Positions 1 through 7,411 of a stretch of DNA of 53,866 bases are shown one piece after another. The stretch is from JBLNBU01 sp050260215. GTDB taxonomy: Bacteria > Pseudomonadota > Alphaproteobacteria > Rhodospirillales > Magnetospirillaceae. The notes under the pieces are model-generated. The model did not search any database. It had not been told where the DNA came from and saw nothing but the letters and a program-made list of their open reading frames with translations. The number at the start of each line of letters is the position of its first letter. The first letter of the stretch is position 1. The translations under genes and the position numbers were made by a program. The DNA lies in NCBI GenBank assembly GCA_050260215.1, contig JBLNBU010000248.1, positions 1 through 53,866 on the forward strand, given 5' to 3'.

Positions 1-133
1 CGAGGGACTTCAGGCGGACGCCGTCGATGCTGAGCTTGTGGATGAGGTAGGTGGGGGGCAGCGGCGCCTCGGCAGCGGAGGCGGCGGTGGACAGGCCGAT
101 GATGGCGGCGGCGGCAAGGACGATGGACTTCAT
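1..133 (-). CDS. Secreted protein, N-terminal fragment
   Basis: The gene starts at 133 (ATG) and runs off the left edge, so only 44 residues are visible. They form a clean Sec signal peptide: MKS, a hydrophobic core (IVLAAAAIIGL) and a probable cleavage after ASA-A. The mature part begins EAPLPPTYLIHKLSIDGVRLKS. A GGGAG ribosome-binding site lies about 9 bases upstream of the ATG. The protein is therefore exported to the periplasm or outside, but its family cannot be recognised from this fragment. The call as a gene rests on signal peptide, ribosome-binding site and codon usage. Confidence 0.7.
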   Translation of the reverse strand, partial: MKSIVLAAAAIIGLSTAASAAEAPLPPTYLIHKLSIDGVRLKSL

Positions 134-231
134 GGCGGGGGCTCCCGGTGGTGGTGGTGTCGATGGCCCCACCATGGCACCGGCCGCCGCAACCGGCCCT
201 GAACGACAGGTTCAGGAACCGTTCATCCTCG

Positions 232-408
232 TCACTCGTCCAGTTTCTTGCCGTCCAGTTCGGTCTCGACCTGCTCCCGGCGGCGGCGCTCGGCATCCTT
301 GTCCGCCTTGCTGCGGCCGAAGCGGGCCCGGTTGCGCTCGGCCTCGACCTTGGCGTCGGCCTTGGCCTTGGCCTTGCGGTAACGATTGAGATTGACGATC
401 TCGGCCAT
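232..408 (-). CDS. DUF4169 family small basic protein
   Basis: A 58-residue, highly charged, lysine/arginine/glutamate-rich protein beginning MAEIVNLNRYRKAKAKAD and containing NRARFGRSKADKD, ending ELDGKKLDE. The start MAEIVNLNR, the central RxxFGRxK and the C-terminal ELDG are typical of DUF4169, a short alphaproteobacterial family of unknown function. It should be a soluble, largely helical protein. A GGAGG ribosome-binding site sits 4 bases upstream of the ATG. It is too short for many gene callers. The family match is from memory of the motif, so moderately sure; no function can be given. Confidence 0.75.
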   Translation of the reverse strand: MAEIVNLNRYRKAKAKADAKVEAERNRARFGRSKADKDAERRRREQVETELDGKKLDE

Positions 409-566
409 GACACCTCCAAGTGCCTCGGGCCCAGATCATACCCTGGCGTTCGGCCGGCCGGTAGCCCCCTCGCCGGGGCAGCACGCCGGCCATGCGGCGG
501 GGCGCGGTTTACCCGACGGCATACCCCCTCGTTTCCAACAAATCGACGACAGCGTCGATTCACCCC

Positions 567-595
567 TTGCGCTGGGTCCGGGACGCTGCTATATC
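567..595 (+). promoter_or_regulatory. Housekeeping sigma promoter of tRNA-Asp
   Basis: A -35 element TTGCGC (567-572) and a -10 element TATATC (590-595) are separated by 17 bases, placing the transcription start near 602, six bases before the mature tRNA. This spacing to a tRNA is what is expected of a stable-RNA promoter. Confidence 0.6.
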
Positions 596-607
596 CCCGG
601 CCCTCAC

Positions 608-684
608 GCGGGTGTAGCTCAGTTGGTCAGAGCGCCGGCCTGTCACGCCGGAGGTCGCGGGTTCGAGCCCCGTCACTCGCGCCA
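608..684 (+). tRNA. tRNA-Asp (anticodon GTC)
   Basis: A complete cloverleaf of 77 bases. The acceptor stem GCGGGTG (608-614) pairs with CACTCGC (674-680) with one G-T wobble, followed by discriminator G and a genomically encoded CCA (682-684). The D loop carries AGTTGGT. The anticodon stem GCCGG/CCGGA encloses the loop CTGTCAC with anticodon GTC. The T arm contains GGTTCGAGCC. It decodes GAC/GAT. It is a single tRNA, not part of a cluster. Confidence 0.96.
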
Positions 685-765
685 CTTTCCTTCCAGACCT
701 GTTGTCATGGTGAACGCCTGAGCCCATTGGGGCTTTGGGCGCACCATCACGGCTGGAGGCCTGCC

Positions 766-1698
766 ATGAAGGTTGGACTGGTCGGTGCCGGACAGGTCGG
801 CGCCGCAAGCGCCTTTGCCATGGTCCTGCGCGGCGCCGCCAGCGAGGTGGTGCTGGTCGACGCCCGCCCCGAACTAGCCGAGGCCCAGGCCCGCGACATC
901 CGCCACGCCACGCCCTTCGCCTATCCCGCCCGCGTGCGCGCCGGCGGCTGGCCGGACCTGGCAGGCTCGGACGTGGTGGTGCTGTCGGCCGGCGTCGCCC
1001 AGCAGCCGGGCGAGACCCGGCTGGAATTGCTGGGACGCAATGCCGCCGTCTTCGCCGCCATCGTGCCCCGGGTCCTGGAGCAGGCGCCCGAGGCCGTCCT
1101 GCTGGTGGCCTCCAACCCGGTCGACGTGATGACGGCGGTGACGGCCCGGCTGTCCGGGCTGGCGCCCGGACGGGTGATCGGCTCGGGCACCATTTTGGAT
1201 ACCGCCCGCTTCCGGGCGCTGGTGGGCGAACTGCTGGAAGTGTCGCCCAAGTCGGTCCACGCCAACGTGCTGGGCGAGCATGGCGATTCAGAGGTGCTGG
1301 CCTGGTCCAGTGCCGAGGTGGGCGGCCTGCCGCTGGCCGAGGCGGCCCACCAGCGCGGCCGCGAGCTGACGGCGGAAGTTCGCGCCGACATCGACGCCGA
1401 GGTCCGCGGCGCCGCCTATCGCATCATCGCCGGCAAGGGGGCGACCTGGTTCGGCATCGCCGGCGGCCTGGCGCGCTTGGTCCAGGCCATCGGCGCCGAC
1501 GAACGCGCAGTGCTCACCGTATCCATGCCCACCGAAGGCTTCGGCGACGCCGGCACGGTGTCGCTGTCGCTGCCCCGGGTGGTGGGCGCCGGCGGCGCCG
1601 CACAGACGCTGATGCCGCCGCTGGCCCCCGATGAACGCACCGCCCTGGATCGCAGTGCCGCCATCCTGGCCCAGGCGACCGGCGGCCTGCGGTTCTAG
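766..1698 (+). CDS. ldh: L-lactate dehydrogenase
   Basis: Interconverts pyruvate and L-lactate with NADH in the cytoplasm; 310 residues, the usual length of the LDH/MDH family. The N-terminal Rossmann motif is GAGQVG (residues 7-12) with Asp32 for NAD. The specificity position in AQQPGETR is Gln79, which marks lactate dehydrogenase (malate dehydrogenases carry Arg there). Arg85, Asp145, Arg148 and His172 (GEHGDS) are the expected catalytic and substrate-binding residues. The frame is open far upstream through the tRNA, so the start is chosen at the MKVGLVGAGQ methionine that all family members match. It lies alone between the tRNA and a convergent small gene. Lactate rather than malate use is inferred from Gln79. 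Confidence 0.88.
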   Translation: MKVGLVGAGQVGAASAFAMVLRGAASEVVLVDARPELAEAQARDIRHATPFAYPARVRAGGWPDLAGSDVVVLSAGVAQQPGETRLELLGRNAAVFAAIVPRVLEQAPEAVLLVASNPVDVMTAVTARLSGLAPGRVIGSGTILDTARFRALVGELLEVSPKSVHANVLGEHGDSEVLAWSSAEVGGLPLAEAAHQRGRELTAEVRADIDAEVRGAAYRIIAGKGATWFGIAGGLARLVQAIGADERAVLTVSMPTEGFGDAGTVSLSLPRVVGAGGAAQTLMPPLAPDERTALDRSAAILAQATGGLRF

Positions 1699-1703
1699 GG
1701 CAG

Positions 1704-1877
1704 CTACTGCCGGCGGCGGCTGATCGAGTTGGCGTAGTCGAACATCTGGATGGCCAGGTCGATCAGCGCCTCGGCGTCATTGGGCCGCGACAGCGCCTCG
1801 GACATCAGCCGTGCCGCCTCGAGCTTGATGTCGAGAGTATTCTGCCCAGCGAACCCGGCAATGTTTTCCCGTGTCAT
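1704..1877 (-). CDS. 57-aa conserved-looking small protein
   Basis: A 57-residue acidic/helical protein starting MTRENIAGFAGQNTLDIKLEAAR and ending DYANSISRRRQ. The start is set by a strong GGAGG ribosome-binding site 8-9 bases upstream of the ATG at 1877; a longer reading to 2012 lacks one and has arginine-rich low-quality sequence. It has no membrane segment and no cysteines. I do not recognise the family. It faces away from amtB, and the 370-base region between the two starts holds regulatory signals. A role cannot be assigned. Confidence 0.6.
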   Translation of the reverse strand: MTRENIAGFAGQNTLDIKLEAARLMSEALSRPNDAEALIDLAIQMFDYANSISRRRQ

Positions 1878-1989
1878 AAGCTGATCCTCCGCTTGATCCC
1901 CGCGGCGGGCCTGGGTTTCTCCATGCCGGCCCAACCGCCTTCCCCGTGTTCGTTGCACCTCCCGTGCCAAGACGGCACCTGCATTGTTT

Positions 1990-2003
1990 TTGATCAATAT
2001 CGG
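1990..2003 (-). promoter_or_regulatory. FNR/Anr-like box (weak)
   Basis: TTGAT-CAAT-ATCGG, matching 8 of 10 conserved positions of the FNR-type consensus TTGAT-N4-ATCAA. It lies about 113 bases upstream of the 57-aa gene on the minus strand and about 240 bases from amtB on the plus strand. It sits in a locally AT-rich stretch. A single imperfect match can arise by chance, so this is a suggestion of oxygen control only. Confidence 0.25.
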
Positions 2004-2117
2004 TAAGTGCACAAATTGTAATCGACAAACAACCCCTCACCATCGGCCCGAACCGAGCCTGCCCATTCGGCATGCAAATGCCTCGTTTTTGTGCCCAATC
2101 CGCACGCATACGCGCTT

Positions 2118-2134
2118 TGCATAAGGTTTGTGCA
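2118..2134 (+). promoter_or_regulatory. NtrC-like enhancer dyad
   Basis: TGCA-N9-TGCA, the 17-bp geometry of NtrC sites (TGCACC-N5-GGTGCA), extended by flanking T and A to TTGCA-N9-TGCAA. It lies about 50 bases upstream of the -24 element of the amtB sigma-54 promoter. The inner CC/GG positions are not conserved, so the assignment relies on geometry and context. Confidence 0.5.
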
Positions 2135-2181
2135 ATCTGCCAACCCGTTGATATAGCCGCATCTTTTGTTGCCGACCGTCC

Positions 2182-2197
2182 TGGCACGGGGTTTGCG
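2182..2197 (+). promoter_or_regulatory. Sigma-54 (-24/-12) promoter of amtB
   Basis: TGGCACGGGGTTTGCG: the -24 GG (2183-2184) and -12 GC (2195-2196) are exactly 12 bases apart and every conserved position of TGGCAC-N5-TTGC is present. It lies about 50 bases upstream of the amtB ATG, with an NtrC-like dyad further upstream. It points to RpoN-dependent expression under nitrogen limitation. Confidence 0.85.
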
Positions 2198-2247
2198 GGC
2201 GTCGCGCCACCCCGCGCGGGCGGGCGCATAGGCGACAGAGGTGGGAA

Positions 2248-3537
2248 ATGGAGACGACGAGAACCGGTGTGGATGTATTGTTCGTGCTCTTGGGGGCGGT
2301 CATGGTGCTGGCGATGCACGCCGGCTTCGCCTTCCTCGAGGTCGGTACCGTGCGCAAGAAGAACCAGGTGAATGCCCTGGTGAAGATCATTACCGACTTC
2401 GCCGTCTCGACCACCATGTACTTCTTCGTCGGCTACGCCATCGCCTACGGGGTGTCGTTCTTCACCGGTGCCGAGACGCTGATCGGCAAGACCGGCACCG
2501 CCTTTGCCGTCAGCGGCTATGACCTGGTCAAGTTCTTCTTCCTGGCCACCTTCGCCGCGGCCATTCCCGCCATCGTCTCCGGCGGCATTGCCGAGCGCGC
2601 CAAGTTCTGGCCGCAGCTGATGGCCACCGCCACCCTGGTGGGCTTCGTCTATCCCACCTTCGAGGGCATGGTGTGGGGCACTCGCCTGGGCTTCCAGGAC
2701 ATGATGAAGGGGCTGTTCGGCGTCGCCTTCCACGACTTCGCCGGCTCGGTGGTCGTGCATGCGGTCGGCGGCTGGATCGGCCTGGGCGCGGTGCTGATGC
2801 TGGGCGCGCGCATGGGCCGCTACAAGAAGGACGGCCGCGTCGTCGCCTTCCCGCCGTCCAACATCCCCTTCCTGGCGCTGGGGTCGTGGATCCTGTGCGT
2901 CGGCTGGTTCGGCTTCAACGTCATGAGCGCCCAGACCATGGACCAGATCTCGGGCCTGGTGGCGCTCAATTCGCTGATGGCCATGGTCGGGGGCATCCTG
3001 ACCGCCCTGGTGGTCGGCAAGAACGACCCCGGCTTCGTCCACAACGGCGCGCTGGCCGGCCTGGTGGCGGTGTGCGCCGGCTCGGACGTCATGCATCCCA
3101 TCGGCGCCTTCGTCACCGGCGGCCTGGCCGGGGCGATGTTCGTCTTCTTCTTCGAGATGTGCCAGAACAAGTGGCGCATCGACGACGTGCTGGGCGTGTG
3201 GGCCCTGCATGGCCTGTGCGGCTTCATGGGCGGCATCGCCTGCGGCATCTTCGGCTCCGAGGCCCTGGGCGGCCTGGGCGGCGTCAGCGTCATGGCCCAG
3301 GTGGCGGGGACCGTGCTGGGGGCGCTGGTCGGCCTGGGCGGCGGTCTGGCGGTCTATGGCGCCCTGAAGGCGACCATCGGCATCCGCCTCAACGAGGACG
3401 AGGAGTTCGCCGGCGCCGATCTGTCCATCCACCAGATCACCGCTTACCCCGAGGACGTCGCCGGCATCCATGATGACGGCGGCGCCTTCGCCCACCACAT
3501 CGCCACCAGCGCCGCCCGTCGCGCCGCGCACGGCTGA
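2248..3537 (+). CDS. amtB: Ammonium transporter
   Basis: Inner-membrane ammonium channel/transporter of the Amt/Rh family, 429 residues with about eleven membrane segments. The pore twin histidines are His171 (HDFAGSVVVHAVGG) and His321 (WALHGLCG), with the conserved Asp163 nearby; the signature FAAAIPAIVSGGIAER (residues 102-117) is intact. The N-terminus begins directly in the mature part (MET..GVDVLFVLLGAVMVLAMHAG) with no separate signal peptide. A GAGGTG ribosome-binding site precedes the start. The usual partner glnK is not next to it. Control by sigma-54/NtrC is indicated by the upstream promoter. A GC-rich hairpin follows the stop codon. Confidence 0.95.
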   Translation: METTRTGVDVLFVLLGAVMVLAMHAGFAFLEVGTVRKKNQVNALVKIITDFAVSTTMYFFVGYAIAYGVSFFTGAETLIGKTGTAFAVSGYDLVKFFFLATFAAAIPAIVSGGIAERAKFWPQLMATATLVGFVYPTFEGMVWGTRLGFQDMMKGLFGVAFHDFAGSVVVHAVGGWIGLGAVLMLGARMGRYKKDGRVVAFPPSNIPFLALGSWILCVGWFGFNVMSAQTMDQISGLVALNSLMAMVGGILTALVVGKNDPGFVHNGALAGLVAVCAGSDVMHPIGAFVTGGLAGAMFVFFFEMCQNKWRIDDVLGVWALHGLCGFMGGIACGIFGSEALGGLGGVSVMAQVAGTVLGALVGLGGGLAVYGALKATIGIRLNEDEEFAGADLSIHQITAYPEDVAGIHDDGGAFAHHIATSAARRAAHG

Positions 3538-3548
3538 TGGACTTAAGC

Positions 3549-3579
3549 CCCGGCGGGGCCCTTTGCGGGCCCTGCCGGG
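3549..3579 (+). terminator. Strong hairpin after amtB
   Basis: CCCGGC-G-GGGCCC, loop TTTGC, GGGCCC-T-GCCGGG: a 13-bp stem with one G-U pair, starting 11 bases after the amtB stop. No T tract follows, so it is not a canonical intrinsic terminator, but its position suggests transcript-end formation or 3'-end protection. Confidence 0.5.
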
Positions 3580-3589
3580 TGCACCACCC

Positions 3590-3625
3590 ATCCGGATATG
3601 ATAGACTCCCCCGCGCGGGAGGGGA
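3590..3625 (+). repeat. REP-like palindromic element overlapping an RBS
   Basis: Contains CTCCC-CCGCGC-GGGAG (3606-3621) followed by GGGGATCCGG. On the minus strand this type of sequence translates to the HPDPLPRGG-like peptide seen in dispersed bacterial repeats. The 3' arm GGGAGGGG is also the likely ribosome-binding site of the next gene, so the hairpin could mask it. Only one clear copy is in this window, so the repeat nature is an inference. Confidence 0.35.
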
Positions 3626-3630
3626 TCCGG

Positions 3631-4593
3631 ATGCGGCTTGAGACACCCACACGGGGAGCAACGTTCACCCGCCGGACGGCAGCGCTGGTGGGCGGCCTTC
3701 TGGTCGCTCTGGTGGCCGGGCTGACCGCCGCCGAGGTGTGGCGCCAGCACGCCACCACCGTCCGCGACGCCGAGGCCCGGGTGGCGACGCTGAGCCTGGC
3801 CCTGGGCGAACAGACCACCCAAAGCTTCCGCGCCGTCGACCTGATCGTCGCCAAGCTGGCCGAACAGGTCGCCGCCGGCCAGTTCACCGACCTCGACTCG
3901 GCAGAAATGGGCGAGGAACTGCGCGAGCGGATCGTCGGCGCGCCGTTCATCCTGGGGCTGGCCATCGTCGACCGCGAGGGGCGCATGCTGGCCATGACCC
4001 GGCCCAAGCCCGAACCGCGGCCGGTGGTGACCGACCGCGAGTTCTTCGGCCGCCATCGCGACGATCCGGGGCTGGGGCTGCTGGTCGGCGTGCCGTTCCG
4101 CAATGCCGTCGACGGCCGCTGGATCATCCCGCTGAGCCGCGGCCTGCGCGACCGCGATGGCGCCTTCGCCGGCGCCATCGTCGCCGCAGTCGACCCGGCC
4201 TGGCTGCAGGACATCTACAGCAAGGTGCTGCCGCCCGAAGGCGGCGCCTTCGGGCTATACCGCGCCGACGGGATCATGCTGACCCGCTTCCCCGCCATCG
4301 AAGAGGCGGTGGGGCAGGATTTCTCCCATCTCAAGGTGTTCGAGGAGATCCGCCAGGGGGCGGACAGGCCGTTCTGGGTCCCCAATGGCATGGACAACAC
4401 GCCCCGGCTGGTCAGCTTCACGCCCGCCCAGGGCTATCCCGTGGTGCTGACCGTGTCGCTGTCGCGCCAGGCCCTGCTGCAGCGCTGGAAGGAATACGCG
4501 CTTGGCCTTGCCGTGGCCGCCGCCGTCACCTCTGCCGCCATGGTCGCGGCGCTGGCGGCTCAGACGTCGAAGTCCAGGCCCACGTCGGAATAG
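3631..4593 (+). CDS. Orphan Cache/PDC-type membrane sensor domain protein
   Basis: A 320-residue protein with one membrane segment near the N-terminus (about residues 17-36), a 240-residue periplasmic double-Cache (PDC) domain, and a second membrane segment near the C-terminus (YALGLAVAAAVTSAAMVAAL). Cache hallmarks are LGLAIVDREGRMLAMTR, VTDREFFGRHRDDPGLGLLVGVPFRN and the later GGAFGLYRADGIMLTRFP. Such domains sense small molecules for kinases, cyclases or chemoreceptors, but here the protein stops about 15 residues after the second helix with no HAMP or output domain. The start at 3631 is chosen for the GGGAGGGG site 6 bases upstream; an ATG at 3598 is in frame but poorly placed. It overlaps the 3' end of era by 34 bases, tail-to-tail. 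It may be a truncated receptor or may signal through a partner. Confidence 0.7.
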   Translation: MRLETPTRGATFTRRTAALVGGLLVALVAGLTAAEVWRQHATTVRDAEARVATLSLALGEQTTQSFRAVDLIVAKLAEQVAAGQFTDLDSAEMGEELRERIVGAPFILGLAIVDREGRMLAMTRPKPEPRPVVTDREFFGRHRDDPGLGLLVGVPFRNAVDGRWIIPLSRGLRDRDGAFAGAIVAAVDPAWLQDIYSKVLPPEGGAFGLYRADGIMLTRFPAIEEAVGQDFSHLKVFEEIRQGADRPFWVPNGMDNTPRLVSFTPAQGYPVVLTVSLSRQALLQRWKEYALGLAVAAAVTSAAMVAALAAQTSKSRPTSE

Positions 4594-5468
4594 AAGCCGC
4601 GCTTCTCGGCCCAGTCTTCCTTGACCTTGACGTGCAGGAACAGGTGGATGCGCCGCTCCAGCAATTCCTCGAGCTCGGTGCGCGCCGCGGCGCCGATGGC
4701 CTTGATGGTGCGGCCGCCCTTGCCGACGACGATGGCCTTCTGGCTTTCGCGCATCACGTAGATGGTCTGGTCCAGCCGGGCCGAGCCGTCCTCGCGCTCT
4801 TCCCACTGCTCGCTCTCGACCACCAGGGAATAGGGCAGCTCCTGGTGGAGCAGGTGGAAGGCCTTCTCGCGGGTGATCTCGGCGGCCAGCAGGCGCTGAG
4901 GCAGGTCGGAGACCTGGTCCTCGGGGAACATCCACGGCCCCGCGGGCATGCGGGCGGCCAGGTGGCGGGCCAGGTCGGCGACGCCGCTACCCGTGAGCGC
5001 GCTGATCATGAAGGTATCGGTGAAGATGCCCTCGGCATTGATGGTGGCGGCCAGGCCCAGGAGCTTGTCGCGCTTGATCAGGTCGACCTTGTTGAGCACC
5101 AGCACCGCCTGGCGGCCGGCCTCTTTCAGCCTGGCGACGATGGCCTGGGCATCCTGGTCCCAGCCGCGCTCGGCATCGACCAGCACGCAGACCACGTCGG
5201 CATCGGCAGCCCCGCCCCAGGCGGCGGCGACCATGGCGCGTTCCAGCCGGCGCTTGGGCGTGAAGATGCCGGGGGTGTCGATCAGGATGATCTGCGCCTC
5301 CTCGGCCATGGCGATGCCCAGCACGCGGAAGCGGGTGGTCTGCACCTTGGGCGAGACGATGGACACCTTGGTCCCCACCAGGGCGTTGACCAGGGTCGAC
5401 TTGCCGGCGTTGGGGGCCCCCACCACCGCCACCCAGCCGCAGCGCGTATTCTCGGTCGGCTCGCTCAT
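4560..5468 (-). CDS. era: GTPase Era
   Basis: Ribosome-assembly GTPase that binds the 3' end of 16S rRNA, 302 residues. The P-loop GAPNAGKS is at residues 17-24, followed by the switch region with QTTRFR, the DTPG box (LIDTPGIF) and NKVD (VLNKVD). The C-terminal KH domain is recognised by YVMRESQKAIVVGKGGRTIK. The start codon overlaps the rnc stop (ATGA, 5465-5468), so translation is probably coupled. It is the last gene of the rpoZ-rsh-pdxJ-acpS-lepB-rnc-era run. Its 3' end overlaps the convergent Cache-domain gene. Confidence 0.95.
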   Translation of the reverse strand: MSEPTENTRCGWVAVVGAPNAGKSTLVNALVGTKVSIVSPKVQTTRFRVLGIAMAEEAQIILIDTPGIFTPKRRLERAMVAAAWGGAADADVVCVLVDAERGWDQDAQAIVARLKEAGRQAVLVLNKVDLIKRDKLLGLAATINAEGIFTDTFMISALTGSGVADLARHLAARMPAGPWMFPEDQVSDLPQRLLAAEITREKAFHLLHQELPYSLVVESEQWEEREDGSARLDQTIYVMRESQKAIVVGKGGRTIKAIGAAARTELEELLERRIHLFLHVKVKEDWAEKRGFYSDVGLDFDV

Positions 5469-6145
5469 TCCTTCACCTTTTCGAGCAATGCGGTGGCGGC
5501 GGCCTGCTCGGCCACCCGTTTCGAGGCGCCGCGGCCCTCGGCCGGCGGATGGCCCTCGACAGCCACCGAAATCAGGAACACCGGCTCGTGCGGCGGTCCG
5601 TCGGTTCCCAGCAGGCGATAGACCGGCAGCGGCTTGCCGCGGCCTTGCGCCCATTCCTGCAGCGCCGTCTTGGCGTCCTTGGGCGGGGCGGCGAACTCGT
5701 CCATCAGCGCGGTCCAGCGTGGCCGCACGAAAGCCGCTGCCACCTCGAAGCCGGCGTCGGCGTAAAGCGCGCCGATCAGGGCCTCGCAGGCATCGGCCAT
5801 GGTGGCGGGATTGAGGCGCCCGCCGGCCTCCTCCTCGCCCCGCGACATCACCAGATGCGAGCCCAGCGCCAGGTCGCCGGCGACCCGGGCCAAGGTTTCG
5901 CGCCGTACCAGGGCGGCGTGGCGGCGCGCCAGGGCGCCCTCGGGCTCGTTGGGGAAACGATGGAACAGCATCTCGGCCACCACCAGGCCCAGCACCCGGT
6001 CGCCCAGGAATTCCAGGCGCTCGTACGGGGCCGGCCGGCGGCCAAGGCGGCCGTGGCTGGCGCTGGGATGGGTCAGGGCCTGTTCCAGCAGCACCGGATC
6101 GGCGAAGGCGTGGCCCAGGAGCTGCGCCAGGTCGGCCGCCGCCAT
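5465..6145 (-). CDS. rnc: Ribonuclease III
   Basis: Double-strand-specific endoribonuclease that processes rRNA and regulatory RNAs, 226 residues, the normal length. The catalytic domain carries the signature ERLEFLGDRVLGLVVAEML and the second acidic pair in ADACEALIGALYADAGFE. A C-terminal double-stranded-RNA-binding domain begins near KTALQEWAQGRGKPLPVYRLL and ends with SKRVAEQAAATALLEKV. It starts 2 bases after the lepB stop and its own stop overlaps the era start, which makes the lepB-rnc-era block a tightly coupled unit as in most alphaproteobacteria. Confidence 0.95.
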   Translation of the reverse strand: MAAADLAQLLGHAFADPVLLEQALTHPSASHGRLGRRPAPYERLEFLGDRVLGLVVAEMLFHRFPNEPEGALARRHAALVRRETLARVAGDLALGSHLVMSRGEEEAGGRLNPATMADACEALIGALYADAGFEVAAAFVRPRWTALMDEFAAPPKDAKTALQEWAQGRGKPLPVYRLLGTDGPPHEPVFLISVAVEGHPPAEGRGASKRVAEQAAATALLEKVKE

Positions 6146-6147
6146 CG

Positions 6148-6891
6148 CTACTCGATCCGCTCGAACAGGCGGTTGTAGCGGATGGCCCACGGCCACCGCC
6201 AGACCTCCCACAGCGCGGCGCTGCCGTCGCCGGAGAAGAACAGGATCTCGGCCCGGCCGACCAGGTTCTCGGCCGGCACGTAGCCGACCTCGGACAGGAA
6301 GCGCGAATCGGCCGAATTGTCGCGGTTGTCGCCCATCATGAAATAGTGGCCGGGCGGCACCACGTATTCGGGGGTGTTGTCGGCCGGGCCATTGTCCCCG
6401 TAGAACTCGATGATCCGGTGCTTGCGGCCGTTGGGCAGCGTCTCGATGTACTGGGGCGCGCGCAGGATGTTGCCGTCCTTGTCGCGGTCGATGAAGTCCT
6501 CGATGCGCTTGCGCTCGACCGCCTTGCCGTTGATGTGCAGGATGCCGCCGGTGACCTGGATGTGGTCGCCGGGCAGGCCGACCACCCGCTTGATGTAGTC
6601 GATCTTGGCCTCGGGCGGCTTCTTGAACACCACCACGTCGCCGCGCTCGGGCACCTTCTCGAAGATGCGCCCGCCCGACGGCCCCAGGCTGAACGGCGCC
6701 GAGTGGCGCGAATAGCCATACGAGTACTTGGACACGAACAGGTAGTCGCCGATCAGCAGCGTCGGGATCATCGACCCCGAAGGGATGTTGAACGGCTCGA
6801 ACGCCACCGTCCGCACCACCGCGGCGATCAGCATGGCGTAGACGACCGTCTTGACGGTCTCGATCGTGCCGCTGGGCTTGCCTCTGGACAT
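6148..6891 (-). CDS. lepB: Signal peptidase I
   Basis: Membrane serine protease that removes Sec and Tat signal peptides at the outer face of the inner membrane; 247 residues. One N-terminal membrane helix (about residues 12-31) anchors it. The catalytic Ser40 is in IPSGSM and the general-base Lys101 in DYIKRVVGLPGD; box E, GDNRDNSADSR, is also intact. Its single membrane segment is typical of alphaproteobacterial LepB (E. coli has two). It sits between acpS and rnc, 94 bases after the acpS stop, and is co-oriented with them. Confidence 0.95.
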   Translation of the reverse strand: MSRGKPSGTIETVKTVVYAMLIAAVVRTVAFEPFNIPSGSMIPTLLIGDYLFVSKYSYGYSRHSAPFSLGPSGGRIFEKVPERGDVVVFKKPPEAKIDYIKRVVGLPGDHIQVTGGILHINGKAVERKRIEDFIDRDKDGNILRAPQYIETLPNGRKHRIIEFYGDNGPADNTPEYVVPPGHYFMMGDNRDNSADSRFLSEVGYVPAENLVGRAEILFFSGDGSAALWEVWRWPWAIRYNRLFERIE

Positions 6892-6985
6892 GAAAATCGC
6901 TGCCTAACACATTGAAATAAAACGATGCCGCCGGACCAGAATACCCAGGCAGCCGGCGTGATCAAGCCAGCCCCGCGGGCCTCTG

Positions 6986-7411
6986 TCAAGCCGGGTCGCG
7001 GACTATGTCTTCGGGAACCGCCGAGATGATGACCACCGCCTCGGCAAGGGGATGCTCGTCGGTCATGGTCAGCGCCACCTGCGCCTTCATTCCGAGCGGC
7101 ACCATTTGGGCCAGCCGGGCCGCCGCGCCGCCCGTCAGCGCCAGGGTCGGCTGCCCGCTCGCCAGGTTGACCACCCCGATATCGCGCCAGAACACCCCTG
7201 CCCTGAACCCGGTGCCCAGCGCCTTGGCGGCCGCTTCCTTGGCGGCGTAGCGCTTGGCATAGGTGGCGGCGCGGATGGTCGCGGTCCGCCGTTCGGCCTT
7301 GGCCTTCTCCTCGGGCGTGAACACCCGGTCGACGAAGCGCTCGCCGAAGCGCGCCAGCGTCTTCTCGATGCGGCGGATGTCGATGATGTCGTTGCCGACG
7401 CCTAAGATCAT
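6986..7411 (-). CDS. acpS: Holo-[acyl-carrier-protein] synthase
   Basis: Transfers 4'-phosphopantetheine from CoA to acyl carrier protein, activating it for fatty-acid synthesis; 141 residues. The metal-binding Asp in GVGNDIIDI near the N-terminus and the Glu in AAKEAAAKALGTGF are the family signatures. The ATG at 7411 is chosen because MILGVGNDII is the conserved N-terminus and it overlaps the pdxJ stop by four bases (ATGA). The pdxJ-acpS pair is conserved across Proteobacteria. Confidence 0.95.
   Translation of the reverse strand: MILGVGNDIIDIRRIEKTLARFGERFVDRVFTPEEKAKAERRTATIRAATYAKRYAAKEAAAKALGTGFRAGVFWRDIGVVNLASGQPTLALTGGAAARLAQMVPLGMKAQVALTMTDEHPLAEAVVIISAVPEDIVRDPA

Noticed and set aside
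148..765. N-terminal extension of the lactate dehydrogenase frame through the tRNA
   Set aside because: It would overlap the tRNA-Asp gene and DUF4169 and adds arginine/proline-rich sequence without family similarity.
1777..4056. 759-codon minus-strand open frame opposite amtB
   Set aside because: Low-complexity shadow of a high-GC coding strand; it is His/Gln/Gly/Asp-rich and amtB is certain.
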